64,000 nucleotides of DNA. Source: Butyrivibrio sp. NC2002 (GTDB taxonomy: Bacteria; Bacillota; Clostridia; Lachnospirales; Lachnospiraceae). This document shows positions 1 to 7,427 of this stretch, piece by piece. The DNA lies in assembly GCF_000702265.1 (NCBI RefSeq), contig NZ_KL370882.1:1-64000 (forward strand), read 5' to 3'. Under the pieces are notes generated by a model. It searched no databases, had not been told where the DNA came from, and saw nothing but the letters and a program-made list of their open reading frames with translations. Each line of letters opens with the position of its first letter. Within the stretch, counting starts at the first letter, position 1. The position numbers were made by a program, and so were the translations under genes.

Positions 1-930
1 GAGGAAATACCTGCTGTTGAGGAAGTGCCTGTAGTAGAGGAAACGCCTGTAGTAGAAGAGGCGGCACCGGCAATCGAAGAAGCGCCTGTGGCAGAAGAGA
101 TTCCTGCAGTAGAAGAAATCGCAATGCCTGAGGAGATACCAGCAGTAGAGGAAGTGCCAGTAGTAGAGGAAGTACCGGTAGCAGAAGAAATCCCTGCGGT
201 AGAAGAAATCGCAATGCCGGAAGAAATGCCAGCAGTAGAGGAAGTTCCTGCAGCAGAAGAAGCAGCACCAGTGATTGAAGAAGTACCTGTAGTTGAAGAG
301 GCGGCACCGGTAATCGAAGAAGCGCCTGTGGCAGAGGAAATCCCCGCGGTAGAAGAAGTAGCAATGCCTGAGGAGATACCATTAGTAGAGGAAGTTCCTG
401 TAGTAGAGGAAGCAGCACCAGTGATCGAAGAAGCGCCAGTAGCAGAGGAGATTCCTGCAGTAGAAGAAATCGCAATGCCCGAGGAGATTCCTGCGGTAGA
501 AGAAATCGCAATGCCAGAGGAAATACCCGCTGTTGAGGAAGCGCCTGTAGTAGAGGAAGTAGCGGCAGTAGAGGAAGCCTCAGTAGTCGAAGAAGCAGCG
601 CCAGTGATAGAAGAAGCGCCTGTGGCAGAGGAAATCCCCGCGGTCGAAGAAGTAGCAATGCCAGAGGAAATACCTGCTGTTGAGGAAGTGCCTGTAGTAG
701 AGGAAGTACCGGTAGCGGAAGAAGTGCCAGTAGTCGAAGAGGCAGCGCCAGTGATTGAAGAAGCGCCAGTAGCAGAGGAGATCTCTGCGGTAGAAGAAAT
801 CGCAATGCCGGAAGAAATGCCAGCAGTAGAGGAAGTTCCTGCAGCAGAAGAAGCATCACCTGTGATCGAAGAAGTGCCAGCAGCAGAAGAAGCAGCGCCA
901 GTGATCGAAGAAACCCCTGTGGCAGTCGAA
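1..930 (+). repeat. In-frame 18-21 bp coding repeats (EE-terminated units)
   Basis: Short units encoding P-x-V-E-E or A-M-P-E-E recur head to tail across this stretch, with larger blocks of about 60-130 bp (for example the IPAVEEIAMPEE block) repeated several times. All units keep the frame. Confidence 0.8.
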
Positions 931-1476
931 ATCCCCACATTCGATGAGGCGGAACAGGTAATTGAAGAAGCTCCGGCAGAGGAGGATATGATCGATCTGG
1001 AGATTCCGCCGCTTGATATTCCGGGAATGGATCTGAGCGAAATAACCGAGGAGGCACCTACAATAGGTTCACTCCTTCAGGAAGGCGAAGAGGAAGCATC
1101 TCTCGATGCTGAGATAAATGAAATGGAAATGGCTCTTGGAATGTCCAATGCCAAGGAACTTGATTTTGAGAAGGCAGACGGCGCAATAATGGGCGCTGTT
1201 GCAGACATGACAGGATTCCTTGAGGGAGAGGGCTATGACTTTACCATAGTTTCAGAAGGCAGCCAGAACGCTACAATCCTCCTTAAGATGGAAGATGATT
1301 TCGTAATGGCGATCAGCTATGAGGATGACGAATTTAGCGCCCTGATCTCGCGATTTGAAAAGGATGGCAAAACTTCTTATAAAGAAATAGTTAATACCTA
1401 CGTTAAAAATGCGATCCTTACAGGGGCTGAATCATCTATCACACGTCATAAGGGTGACAAAGTGGTTGCAAAATGA
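1..1476 (+). CDS. Acidic Glu/Pro/Val repeat protein (5' end outside the window)
   Basis: The reading frame is open at base 1, so the true start lies upstream. The first 310 or so residues are an uninterrupted array of 6-7-residue units ending in EE (forms such as PAVEE, PVVEE, IAMPEE and APVIEE), giving an extremely acidic, probably extended region. From about base 930 the repeats stop and a non-repetitive C-terminal part of about 170 residues follows, still acidic but with a mixed globular-looking composition and a Lys-rich last 20 residues. No signal peptide, membrane segment or anchor motif is visible in the part seen. The DNA repeats are near-identical at 18-21 bp periodicity, so copy number could change by slippage without breaking the frame. 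The stop TGA is also the first triplet of a 55-bp interspersed repeat. I do not recognise the family and assign no function. Confidence 0.8.
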   Translation, partial: EEIPAVEEVPVVEETPVVEEAAPAIEEAPVAEEIPAVEEIAMPEEIPAVEEVPVVEEVPVAEEIPAVEEIAMPEEMPAVEEVPAAEEAAPVIEEVPVVEEAAPVIEEAPVAEEIPAVEEVAMPEEIPLVEEVPVVEEAAPVIEEAPVAEEIPAVEEIAMPEEIPAVEEIAMPEEIPAVEEAPVVEEVAAVEEASVVEEAAPVIEEAPVAEEIPAVEEVAMPEEIPAVEEVPVVEEVPVAEEVPVVEEAAPVIEEAPVAEEISAVEEIAMPEEMPAVEEVPAAEEASPVIEEVPAAEEAAPVIEETPVAVEIPTFDEAEQVIEEAPAEEDMIDLEIPPLDIPGMDLSEITEEAPTIGSLLQEGEEEASLDAEINEMEMALGMSNAKELDFEKADGAIMGAVADMTGFLEGEGYDFTIVSEGSQNATILLKMEDDFVMAISYEDDEFSALISRFEKDGKTSYKEIVNTYVKNAILTGAESSITRHKGDKVVAK

Positions 1477-1529
1477 ACTACCCCCACCGACTATGTCGGA
1501 AGGAGTTTTCTCGCTGATATATCATAAAA
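1474..1529 (+). repeat. Stop-codon-linked 55-bp repeat, copy A
   Basis: This copy begins with the TGA stop of the acidic repeat protein. It contains the small hairpin CCGAC-TAT-GTCGG and the conserved core GGAAGGAGTTTTCTCGCTGA, and ends near CATAAAA. Related copies lie at 38730, 39130, 40453 and, inverted, at 50427. Confidence 0.75.
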
Positions 1530-1593
1530 TAGAGCCAGTATTTATCAATGGCTTGGAGCTTTGTTGGACAATTGTTGGACAAAGGATACTAAA

Positions 1594-1627
1594 ATGACTT
1601 TCATAAGATATATGAAAGTCATTTTTT
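1594..1627 (+). terminator. Rho-independent terminator
   Basis: A 12-bp stem (ATGACTTTCATA paired with TATGAAAGTCAT) around a 5-base loop is followed by a T-run. It lies about 120 bases after the acidic repeat gene and probably ends its transcript. Confidence 0.75.
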
Positions 1628-1680
1628 ATTGAATAGGAAATTTCTCCGAAATTCCTATTCAATAAAAAACGCTCCGCGAG

Positions 1681-1757
1681 GATGCGCACTCGCGCGAAAG
1701 GAAAATGTTGCATTCTGCAACCGCGCTCGGCGCGAGAATGTCGCGAGCGACATTCTT
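1681..1757 (+). repeat. Structured GC-rich hairpin element, copy 1
   Basis: The segment holds the hairpins TTGCA-TTC-TGCAA and AGAATGTCGC-GA-GCGACATTCT, plus a long-range CTCGCGC/GCGCGAG pairing. A second copy at 33664-33742 keeps the same layout with compensatory changes in the last stem. It is much more GC-rich than its surroundings. Confidence 0.7.
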
Positions 1758-1763
1758 TTCTTA

Positions 1764-1795
1764 TTGGAAATTTCGACGAATTTCCTCTTTTTTTG
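1764..1795 (+). terminator. Hairpin with T-run before the kinase-like gene
   Basis: GGAAATTTC pairs imperfectly with GAATTTCC around GAC and is followed by seven or more T residues. It sits only about 25 bases before the next start codon, so it may act as an attenuator. The preceding hairpin at 1631-1660 (GAATAGGAAATTTC with GAAATTCCTATTC) shares its sequence. Confidence 0.5.
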
Positions 1796-1817
1796 TTAGG
1801 GGGGTGTAATAATAATA

Positions 1818-3221
1818 ATGAGTATTTTACCGGAAAATATAAGGATTATGGGCGGCAAAATGACAGGTGCCGTTGCCAGAGTTGAATCAGTAGATTCGGG
1901 TGTCAGAGTACTGATGCATGTAAAAATGGATGACTGCGAAAAAGACATATTTTTCACGGAAGAATCATATCATACAAGTCCCGGAGACGGGCTTTCCAAA
2001 TTCATAGATTACGTATCAGAGCTTCCTTCTGTTGACAGAATAACGGATTTTATAAAAAGAGGCGGCACAAATGTACTTTACGTTCTGGGCAATTGCGCCA
2101 ATGGCCTTAATATGCGTTTGAAGGATTATTATCCCGAGGCAGATTACTGGTCAGAAAAAGAGAGAACAGCTCTGATCGTTTCGGATAAATTTTCGGGCCA
2201 GTTTTCTTTGGAGCATAAGAAAATCAAAGTATATTACAACCATATTTACGGAGATAATGCATTTGAAAATGACTACGCCAGTGCAGAAAAGAAGCGACTT
2301 CTGTACATTGTTGAAAAAAAGGCGCAGCACTACTATTCCGATTGCTATACATATGACCGGATTCTCGGAGTAGATGAAGGAGAGGCTATAGCCAAAAGGA
2401 ATGTTGCAATGTCAAAAGTGGCAACACTTATCGGCAATCCTCAGATAGTAGCAAAATCGGAGTTCGTTGAGCTTGATATAAACGGCAATATCAAAAAAGG
2501 AATTGCGATGGACAGGGCAAAAGGCAGTGACCTGGCTAATTTCAGGGCTGTGAATATCAGCAGATGGCAGGAGGTTCCTGCAGATGCTGATCCGATCCAG
2601 CTTTTGAGTGAAGAGGTTATGAATAAGAGCGGTCAGCTCAAGAGAGATATTGCTGATATGCAGGTTCTTGACTACCTTTGCGGTAACTTTGACAGACACG
2701 AAAGACATATCATTTATAACGTTGTCTGGAAGAACAGGGAAAAGGGAGAAGTTGAGATAAAGGGCATTCAGGGCATCGACAATGATGGCTGCATGGGAAC
2801 TGTGGATGATGAAGTTCTTGCAAGAAAAAGCATGACGACACCAACAGATATGCTTGTTATGCGCAGAGCAACAGCTGACGTGATCATGAACAAATTAACG
2901 GCTGAAGTACTAAGAGATAATCTCGCAGACCTCTGTTTTACCGAGGAGGAGCTTAGAGCTATGGAAAACAGGCTGCTCAACCTTAAAGCACAGCTGTATG
3001 CTGATGAAGATTATTTCAGCTATAGAAACCCGGTGACAGATATCACACTTGAGTCAGGTCATATCAGAGTGCTTGAAGATTCTGCTTTCGAAAATGAAAA
3101 GCTGTCCATAAAGGATATTGCAGAAAAAGTCAGCCATAAGAGCCTTTTTAAGACCGTAAGCATAGTACCGGGGCTTATAAGTAAAACAACTGCAAAGCAG
3201 CTGTATTTTGACAAAACGTGA
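1818..3221 (+). CDS. HipA / PI-kinase-fold-like protein, unknown substrate
   Basis: This 467-residue soluble protein has no signal peptide. The C-terminal half carries a kinase-like catalytic signature: G289-N-F-D292-R-H294 followed by N301, matching the GNxDRHxxN catalytic loop of HipA-like and PI3/4-kinase-like enzymes. G-I-D321-N-D323 lies 20 residues later in the position of the metal-binding Asp. The sequence KGIAMDRAKG near 227-236 resembles the hinge region. The N-terminal 120 residues are not recognised. Family knowledge suggests ATP-dependent phosphotransfer; the target is unknown. A GGGGGGTG stretch lies about 11 bases before ATG 1818, and an internal ATG at 1848 is an alternative start. 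The gene stands alone behind a hairpin-rich leader, with no HipB-like partner next to it. Confidence 0.6.
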   Translation: MSILPENIRIMGGKMTGAVARVESVDSGVRVLMHVKMDDCEKDIFFTEESYHTSPGDGLSKFIDYVSELPSVDRITDFIKRGGTNVLYVLGNCANGLNMRLKDYYPEADYWSEKERTALIVSDKFSGQFSLEHKKIKVYYNHIYGDNAFENDYASAEKKRLLYIVEKKAQHYYSDCYTYDRILGVDEGEAIAKRNVAMSKVATLIGNPQIVAKSEFVELDINGNIKKGIAMDRAKGSDLANFRAVNISRWQEVPADADPIQLLSEEVMNKSGQLKRDIADMQVLDYLCGNFDRHERHIIYNVVWKNREKGEVEIKGIQGIDNDGCMGTVDDEVLARKSMTTPTDMLVMRRATADVIMNKLTAEVLRDNLADLCFTEEELRAMENRLLNLKAQLYADEDYFSYRNPVTDITLESGHIRVLEDSAFENEKLSIKDIAEKVSHKSLFKTVSIVPGLISKTTAKQLYFDKT

Positions 3222-3297
3222 GATACAAAACAGATACAAGAGGGGGATAAAAAGATGCCAGGTATAAGGATAATAAAACAACCTTGCAATTATAAAA

Positions 3298-3350
3298 CTA
3301 TGACTTCTTGCGGGCGATTCCGGTTTTTCTGAGGAAAAACAAAAACCTAT
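3298..3350 (+). repeat. Interspersed hairpin (GGTTTTTC-type), possible terminator
   Basis: GACTTCTTGCGGGCGATT is followed by GGTTTTTC-TGAG-GAAAAAC. The left part recurs at 39313-39356, where it pairs with its own complement. The GGTTTTT/GAAAAAC hairpin recurs at 18054, 37523, 45745 and 53666. Confidence 0.5.
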
Positions 3351-3426
3351 GTACATTGAAGAGATGACGTGGTAATCTGACTTGAGCGAAGAAGCAGAAT
3401 TTTTGCTTAAGGAAGGAAATTGTTAA

Positions 3427-4986
3427 ATGAGTATTTTGAACGTTGAACATCTCACACACGGTTTCGGTGACCGCGCCATTTTTGACGATGTTTCATTCAG
3501 GCTTCTAAAAGGGGAGCATATAGGGCTTGTCGGTGCTAATGGAGAGGGTAAATCCACTTTCATGAACATTATCACCGGTAAGCTTATGCCCGATGCAGGT
3601 AAGATCGAATGGGCTAAAAATGTAAAGGTTGGATATCTCGATCAGCATGCTGTCTTAAAGGAAGGCATGACAATAAGAGACGTACTTGCTTCAGCCTATG
3701 AACCGCTTTTTGACATGGAAAGAAGGATGAATGAAATCTGTGATGCCATGGCAGAGGCAGATGAAAAGCAGCTTGAAGAGTACATGGAAGAACTCGGGAC
3801 GATCCAGGACCTTCTGACAAATCACGATTTTTATCTTATCGATTCAAAAATAGAGGAAGTATCAAGAGCTCTGGGATTCTTGGAACTAGGTCTTGAAAGG
3901 GATGTAACAGAGCTTTCAGGAGGTCAGAGAACGAAGATTCTTCTTGCCAAACTACTCCTGGAAAAGCCGGATATCCTGCTTCTTGATGAGCCTACGAACT
4001 ATCTTGATGCTGAGCATATCGTGTGGCTTACAAGGTATCTTCAGGAATACGAGAATGCTTTTATCCTGATCTCACACGATATTCCGTTTATCAACAATGT
4101 GGTAAACATCATCTATCACATGGATGGACAGACGCACAGCCTTGACAGATATGTGGGCGACTATGACAAATTCATGGAAGTCTATGAGATGAAAAAGGCT
4201 CAGAGAGAGGCTGCTTATAACAGACAACAGCAGGAAATAGCGGATCTTAAGGATTTTGTTGCCAGAAATAAGGCAAGAGTTGCTACCAGAAACATGGCTA
4301 TGGCAAGGCAGAAGAAGCTTGACAGTATGGACATCATAGAGAAAATACAGGAGAAGCCAAAGCCGGAATTCAATTTTAAGACCGCACGCACTCCGGGTAA
4401 GGTGCTCTTTGAAGCAAAAGATCTGGTTATAGGCTATGATGAACCGCTATCAAGTCCTCTTAACATGATGATCGAAAGGAATACTTTTATTGTGCTCACA
4501 GGCTCAAATGGTATCGGAAAAACCACTCTTTTAAAGAGCCTGCTTGGACTTATTAAGCCTATATCCGGAAAAGTTGAGCGCGGAGAAAATGTTGAAATAG
4601 GATATTTTGAGCAGGAGATGTCGCCTGATATTGAGACAACCTGCATGGAAGAGATATGGAACGAATTTCCTTCTTTTTCACAGTATGAAGTGCGTTCCGC
4701 TCTTGCAAAATGTGGACTTACGACCAAGCACATAGAAAGCAAATGTAAGGTTTTATCCGGTGGTGAGCAGGCTAAAGTAAGGCTGTGTAAGCTCATAAAC
4801 AGAGAATCCAATATCCTGGTACTTGACGAGCCTACAAACCATCTTGATGTGGACGCAAAAGAAGAGCTGCACAGAGCTCTTAAAGAATATAAGGGAACTG
4901 TCCTTATGGTGTGCCATGAGCCAGATTTTTATGAGGATCTGGCTACTGAGATTGTCGATTGCACCAAGTGGACTACTAAGATTTAA
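3427..4986 (+). CDS. ABC-F family ATPase (YkpA/YbiT-like)
   Basis: This 519-residue protein carries two ABC ATPase domains and no membrane segment, the ABC-F arrangement. Domain 1 has Walker A GANGEGKST (about residue 37), signature LSGGQRTK and Walker B LLLDEPTNYLD. Domain 2 has GSNGIGKTT (about 359), LSGGEQAK and LVLDEPTNHLD. The charged linker between them, about 240-310, corresponds to the P-site tRNA interaction motif region. ABC-F proteins act on ribosomes as translation factors or antibiotic-protection proteins; this one resembles housekeeping members more than known resistance types, but that is a judgement from overall similarity. The start is supported by AAGGAAA about 7 bases upstream. 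It appears monocistronic. Confidence 0.88.
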   Translation: MSILNVEHLTHGFGDRAIFDDVSFRLLKGEHIGLVGANGEGKSTFMNIITGKLMPDAGKIEWAKNVKVGYLDQHAVLKEGMTIRDVLASAYEPLFDMERRMNEICDAMAEADEKQLEEYMEELGTIQDLLTNHDFYLIDSKIEEVSRALGFLELGLERDVTELSGGQRTKILLAKLLLEKPDILLLDEPTNYLDAEHIVWLTRYLQEYENAFILISHDIPFINNVVNIIYHMDGQTHSLDRYVGDYDKFMEVYEMKKAQREAAYNRQQQEIADLKDFVARNKARVATRNMAMARQKKLDSMDIIEKIQEKPKPEFNFKTARTPGKVLFEAKDLVIGYDEPLSSPLNMMIERNTFIVLTGSNGIGKTTLLKSLLGLIKPISGKVERGENVEIGYFEQEMSPDIETTCMEEIWNEFPSFSQYEVRSALAKCGLTTKHIESKCKVLSGGEQAKVRLCKLINRESNILVLDEPTNHLDVDAKEELHRALKEYKGTVLMVCHEPDFYEDLATEIVDCTKWTTKI

Positions 4987-5019
4987 TATCCTGTCCACGG
5001 GGCCACAAAATAATAAATG

Positions 5020-5075
5020 CTGTTATTCCGTAAGCCTTCTTAGAACAGGAGGATCGGAATAACGGCAGCACATAT
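5020..5075. terminator. Long inverted repeat between convergent genes
   Basis: TGCTGTTATTCC at the left pairs with GGAATAACGGCAGCA at the right across a loop of about 25 bases, allowing one G-T pair. It lies between the ABC-F gene and the end of the small minus-strand gene and may end transcription from one or both sides. Confidence 0.4.
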
Positions 5076-5195
5076 TACCACTAACACCAAAGCTCCTGCA
5101 GAAAGGAGCTTATTTCTTACGACTGAAGCATCTGTATATTTACCGTTGTATTCAACAACATCTATACAATTATCTTTATAATCATTTGTATTCAT
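5040..5195 (-). CDS. 51-residue predicted single-pass membrane protein
   Basis: A complete small frame on the minus strand begins MNTNDYKDNC and ends in a hydrophobic stretch from about residue 31 to 51 (ALVLVVICAAVIPILLF). This is a polar N-terminal part followed by one C-terminal transmembrane helix. An AGAGG sequence 9 bases upstream supports the ATG at 5195. Codon use looks like real coding sequence (GTT GTT GAA TAC AAC GGT AAA). Function is unknown. Its 3' end overlaps an inverted repeat, which lowers certainty. Confidence 0.5.
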   Translation of the reverse strand: MNTNDYKDNCIDVVEYNGKYTDASVVRNKLLSAGALVLVVICAAVIPILLF

Positions 5196-5495
5196 AGCCA
5201 AACCTCTAAAAAAACCGAGGACATAATGTCGATTTATACTGCATCAAAAAATTCATTTTTGATATCTTAATCCATGAATGTGTCCAAAATGCATCCGGTG
5301 ACTAAAAAAAATATTAATTTGCATCTATGTGAATTTACATTTTTTTTATGAAAATTTCAAAGGCGGCATCCACTTTCATAATAAAAAGCCGTCAAAAGAT
5401 AGAAAAAATCCGGTGGACGAGGAATAAGAAGAACTATAGAATCAAAGTAAGACTAAGCAACAAAAGCATTAGATTACAGATGGAGGTATAGCAAA
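5196..5495. other. 300-bp AT-rich gap, nothing recognised
   Basis: The sequence between the divergent 51-residue gene and the SDR gene is AT-rich, with several A- and T-runs and no coding frame or clear hairpin terminator. It must contain the promoters of both flanking genes, but I could not identify convincing -35/-10 pairs. Confidence 0.4.
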
Positions 5496-6524
5496 ATGAA
5501 AGCACTTTTTATAGGTGGCACAGGCACTATCAGTATGGGGATAGTGAAACGTCTTGCAGAGGATCCGCAGTGGGAAGTCTACCTTCTGAACAGGGGAAAC
5601 AGAAGTGACAGCGTTCCTGCAGGTGTTAAGCAGATTGTGGCGGATATCTATAACGAGGAAGACGCTGCAAAGAAGCTTGAGGGGATGGAGTTTGACGTTG
5701 TCAGCGAGTTTATTGCATTTGATGTTTCTGCAGTAGAGCGTGATTACAGGCTTTTTAAGGGAAAAACAAAGCAGTATATTTTCATAAGTTCTGCATCTGC
5801 ATACAATAAACCTGCGGCTAATTATGTGATCACAGAGGGAACAACCCTTGCAAACCCGCATTGGGAGTATTCAAGAAACAAAATCGCTTGCGAAGAATTC
5901 CTGATGGAAAAATACAGAAAAGAAGGCTTCCCGGTTACGATAGTAAGACCCAGCCACACATATGATGAGAGGAGTATTCCTGTAGGTGTTCACGGCGATA
6001 AGGGCTTTTATCAGGTAATAAAGCGAATGCAGCAGGGAAAACCTGTTATCGTGCAGGGCGATGGATCTTCACTTTGGACAGTTACATTTAACAGCGATTT
6101 TGCTATTGGATATACCGGTCTTATGGGAAACAGACATGCAATCGGTGAGGCTTTTCAGATAACAAGTGATGAGACACTTACATGGGATCAGATCCACAAA
6201 ACCATTGCAGATGCTTTGGGTGTTGAGTACAAGCCTTATTATGTTACATCTGAGTTCTTAAGCAGCACAGGCAAGCTTTACGGATATGATTTTGAGGGCG
6301 GACTTATAGGAGATAAGTCTGTATCGGTTGTTTTTGACAATAGTAAACTAAAGAGACTTGTTCCGCAGATGACTACCAATGTGCCTTTCCACAAGGGAGT
6401 CAGGATGTCTCTTGATTACATTCTTTCTCATGAAGATAAATATGAGGAAGACCCTAAATACGATGAGTTCTGTGACAAAGTCATAGAAGCTATGGAGAAT
6501 GCTAAGAAGGCAGTTCGTCCATAA
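5496..6524 (+). CDS. NAD(P)-dependent epimerase/reductase, extended SDR family
   Basis: This 342-residue protein starts with a Rossmann nucleotide-binding motif, GGTGTIS, at residues 8-14 (MKALFIGGTGTISMG). The acidic or basic discriminator region follows the second strand (LLNRGNR). The pattern FISSASAYNK near residues 98-107 matches the SDR catalytic Ser/Tyr region, although no classical YxxxK is obvious; EYSRNKIACE (about 125) could supply Tyr and Lys. The closest relatives I recognise are SDRs of the nucleoside-diphosphate-sugar epimerase and chloroplast stem-loop-binding type. Substrate is unknown. The start has a strong GGAGG 8 bases upstream. Its 3' end overlaps the convergent gene by 23 bases. 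Confidence 0.8.
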   Translation: MKALFIGGTGTISMGIVKRLAEDPQWEVYLLNRGNRSDSVPAGVKQIVADIYNEEDAAKKLEGMEFDVVSEFIAFDVSAVERDYRLFKGKTKQYIFISSASAYNKPAANYVITEGTTLANPHWEYSRNKIACEEFLMEKYRKEGFPVTIVRPSHTYDERSIPVGVHGDKGFYQVIKRMQQGKPVIVQGDGSSLWTVTFNSDFAIGYTGLMGNRHAIGEAFQITSDETLTWDQIHKTIADALGVEYKPYYVTSEFLSSTGKLYGYDFEGGLIGDKSVSVVFDNSKLKRLVPQMTTNVPFHKGVRMSLDYILSHEDKYEEDPKYDEFCDKVIEAMENAKKAVRP

Positions 6525-6954
6525 GGCTGTCAGTTTTCTGGTAATCGCGGGCTTTCTGTGCAATCTTATCCTGCTGGATGGCCCGCATTATCAGTCCCTG
6601 ATCTTTTGCTGAAAACATGCTGATACTCTGTACCAGCTCATCCAGATTATCTCTGTTTACCACAAGAGATCCGCCTCCTGAGAGCTTTATCCTTAGGCAG
6701 TTTTTCTCATCGCTGCAATCTCCCAGAAGCAGTCTGTTATTTTCTTTATCACACATAAAAGTAGCGCGTCCGTATGAAATAGCCCCTGTGCTGTCAGCAT
6801 TTCGGAAATATTCGCATGGACGTTTATCTTTTGTTATCGCTTGTGATTTATTATCCAGAATCTTAGAAAAAGAATCGATGGAATCGCCTTTTGTAGTGAA
6901 GCTATAAGTGTAGATTTTATGCTTGGGTTCGTTAATATTCGATGTTTGAATCAT
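6502..6954 (-). CDS. Conserved-looking hypothetical protein, 150 residues
   Basis: The protein is soluble and has no signal peptide or known motif. Notable parts are a CDKENNRLLLGDCSDEKN segment and a C-terminal helical, Gln/Lys-rich segment (IMRAIQQDKIAQKARDYQ). The frame stays open upstream, but ATG 6954 is chosen because an AGGAGGT sits 7 bases before it and the upstream extension is low-complexity hydrophobic translation of the intergenic promoter region. It is divergent from clpS and overlaps the SDR gene tail to tail. I do not recognise a family. Confidence 0.6.
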   Translation of the reverse strand: MIQTSNINEPKHKIYTYSFTTKGDSIDSFSKILDNKSQAITKDKRPCEYFRNADSTGAISYGRATFMCDKENNRLLLGDCSDEKNCLRIKLSGGGSLVVNRDNLDELVQSISMFSAKDQGLIMRAIQQDKIAQKARDYQKTDSLMDELPS

Positions 6955-7127
6955 AGAGTACCTCCTATAATCCTTTCCGTGGAAAACCGAATATCTGCCA
7001 TCCTTGCGGATATTACTATTTAGTATATCGGCTTTGCTTTTGGAAAAATAACCCTTTTTCTTGTGAAATGGTATAGAATGAATTAAAGCCTCTTTAGAGG
7101 AAAACACAGATAAATATTGGAGAAAAT

Positions 7128-7427
7128 ATGGCAACGAAAGACGCAACAAAAGAGAAAACAAGAAGCAAAATAAAGGAACCACGCCAATTCAACGTGGTGA
7201 TGCATAATGACGATTTTACTACCATGGAATTTGTGGTAGAAGTACTTGTAGATATATTCCACAAAGACGAAGTTACAGCGCAGGCAATCATGCTCAATGT
7301 CCATAAAAAGGGCAAGGCAGTAGTCGGAAAATATCCTTACGATATCGCAGTTACCAAGGTTACAAGTGCGCTTAACCGTGCCAAACGAGAGGGATATCCC
7401 TTTAGAATGACAGTGGAGGAAGCATGA
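7128..7427 (+). CDS. clpS: ClpS, ATP-dependent Clp protease adaptor
   Basis: This 99-residue protein has the ClpS core. A disordered basic N-terminus (residues 1-18) leads into FNVVMHNDDFTTMEFVVEVL, with the NDD motif that binds the alpha-amino group of an N-degron and the following helix. VHKKGKAVVGKYPYDIA then contains the conserved Lys-Gly segment that contacts ClpA. ClpS captures proteins with N-terminal Phe, Leu, Trp or Tyr and hands them to ClpAP in the cytoplasm. It overlaps clpA by an ATGA junction and heads a clpS-clpA-aat operon, placing the adaptor with its unfoldase and the enzyme that makes secondary N-degrons. ClpS is widespread in Proteobacteria and Actinobacteria but patchy in Firmicutes. 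Confidence 0.93.
   Translation: MATKDATKEKTRSKIKEPRQFNVVMHNDDFTTMEFVVEVLVDIFHKDEVTAQAIMLNVHKKGKAVVGKYPYDIAVTKVTSALNRAKREGYPFRMTVEEA

Larger units (their letters stand above)
1477..1817. other. 341-bp hairpin-rich intergenic region
   Basis: The region holds repeat copy A, a terminator, a further inverted repeat at 1631-1660, the structured GC-rich element and a terminal T-run hairpin. I see no credible coding sequence. Most of its length can fold into local stems. Confidence 0.6.

Noticed and set aside
6955..7182. 76-codon upstream extension of the minus-strand hypothetical gene
   Set aside because: It translates the divergent promoter region into low-complexity hydrophobic sequence and overlaps clpS; a strong ribosome site lies at the internal ATG 6954.
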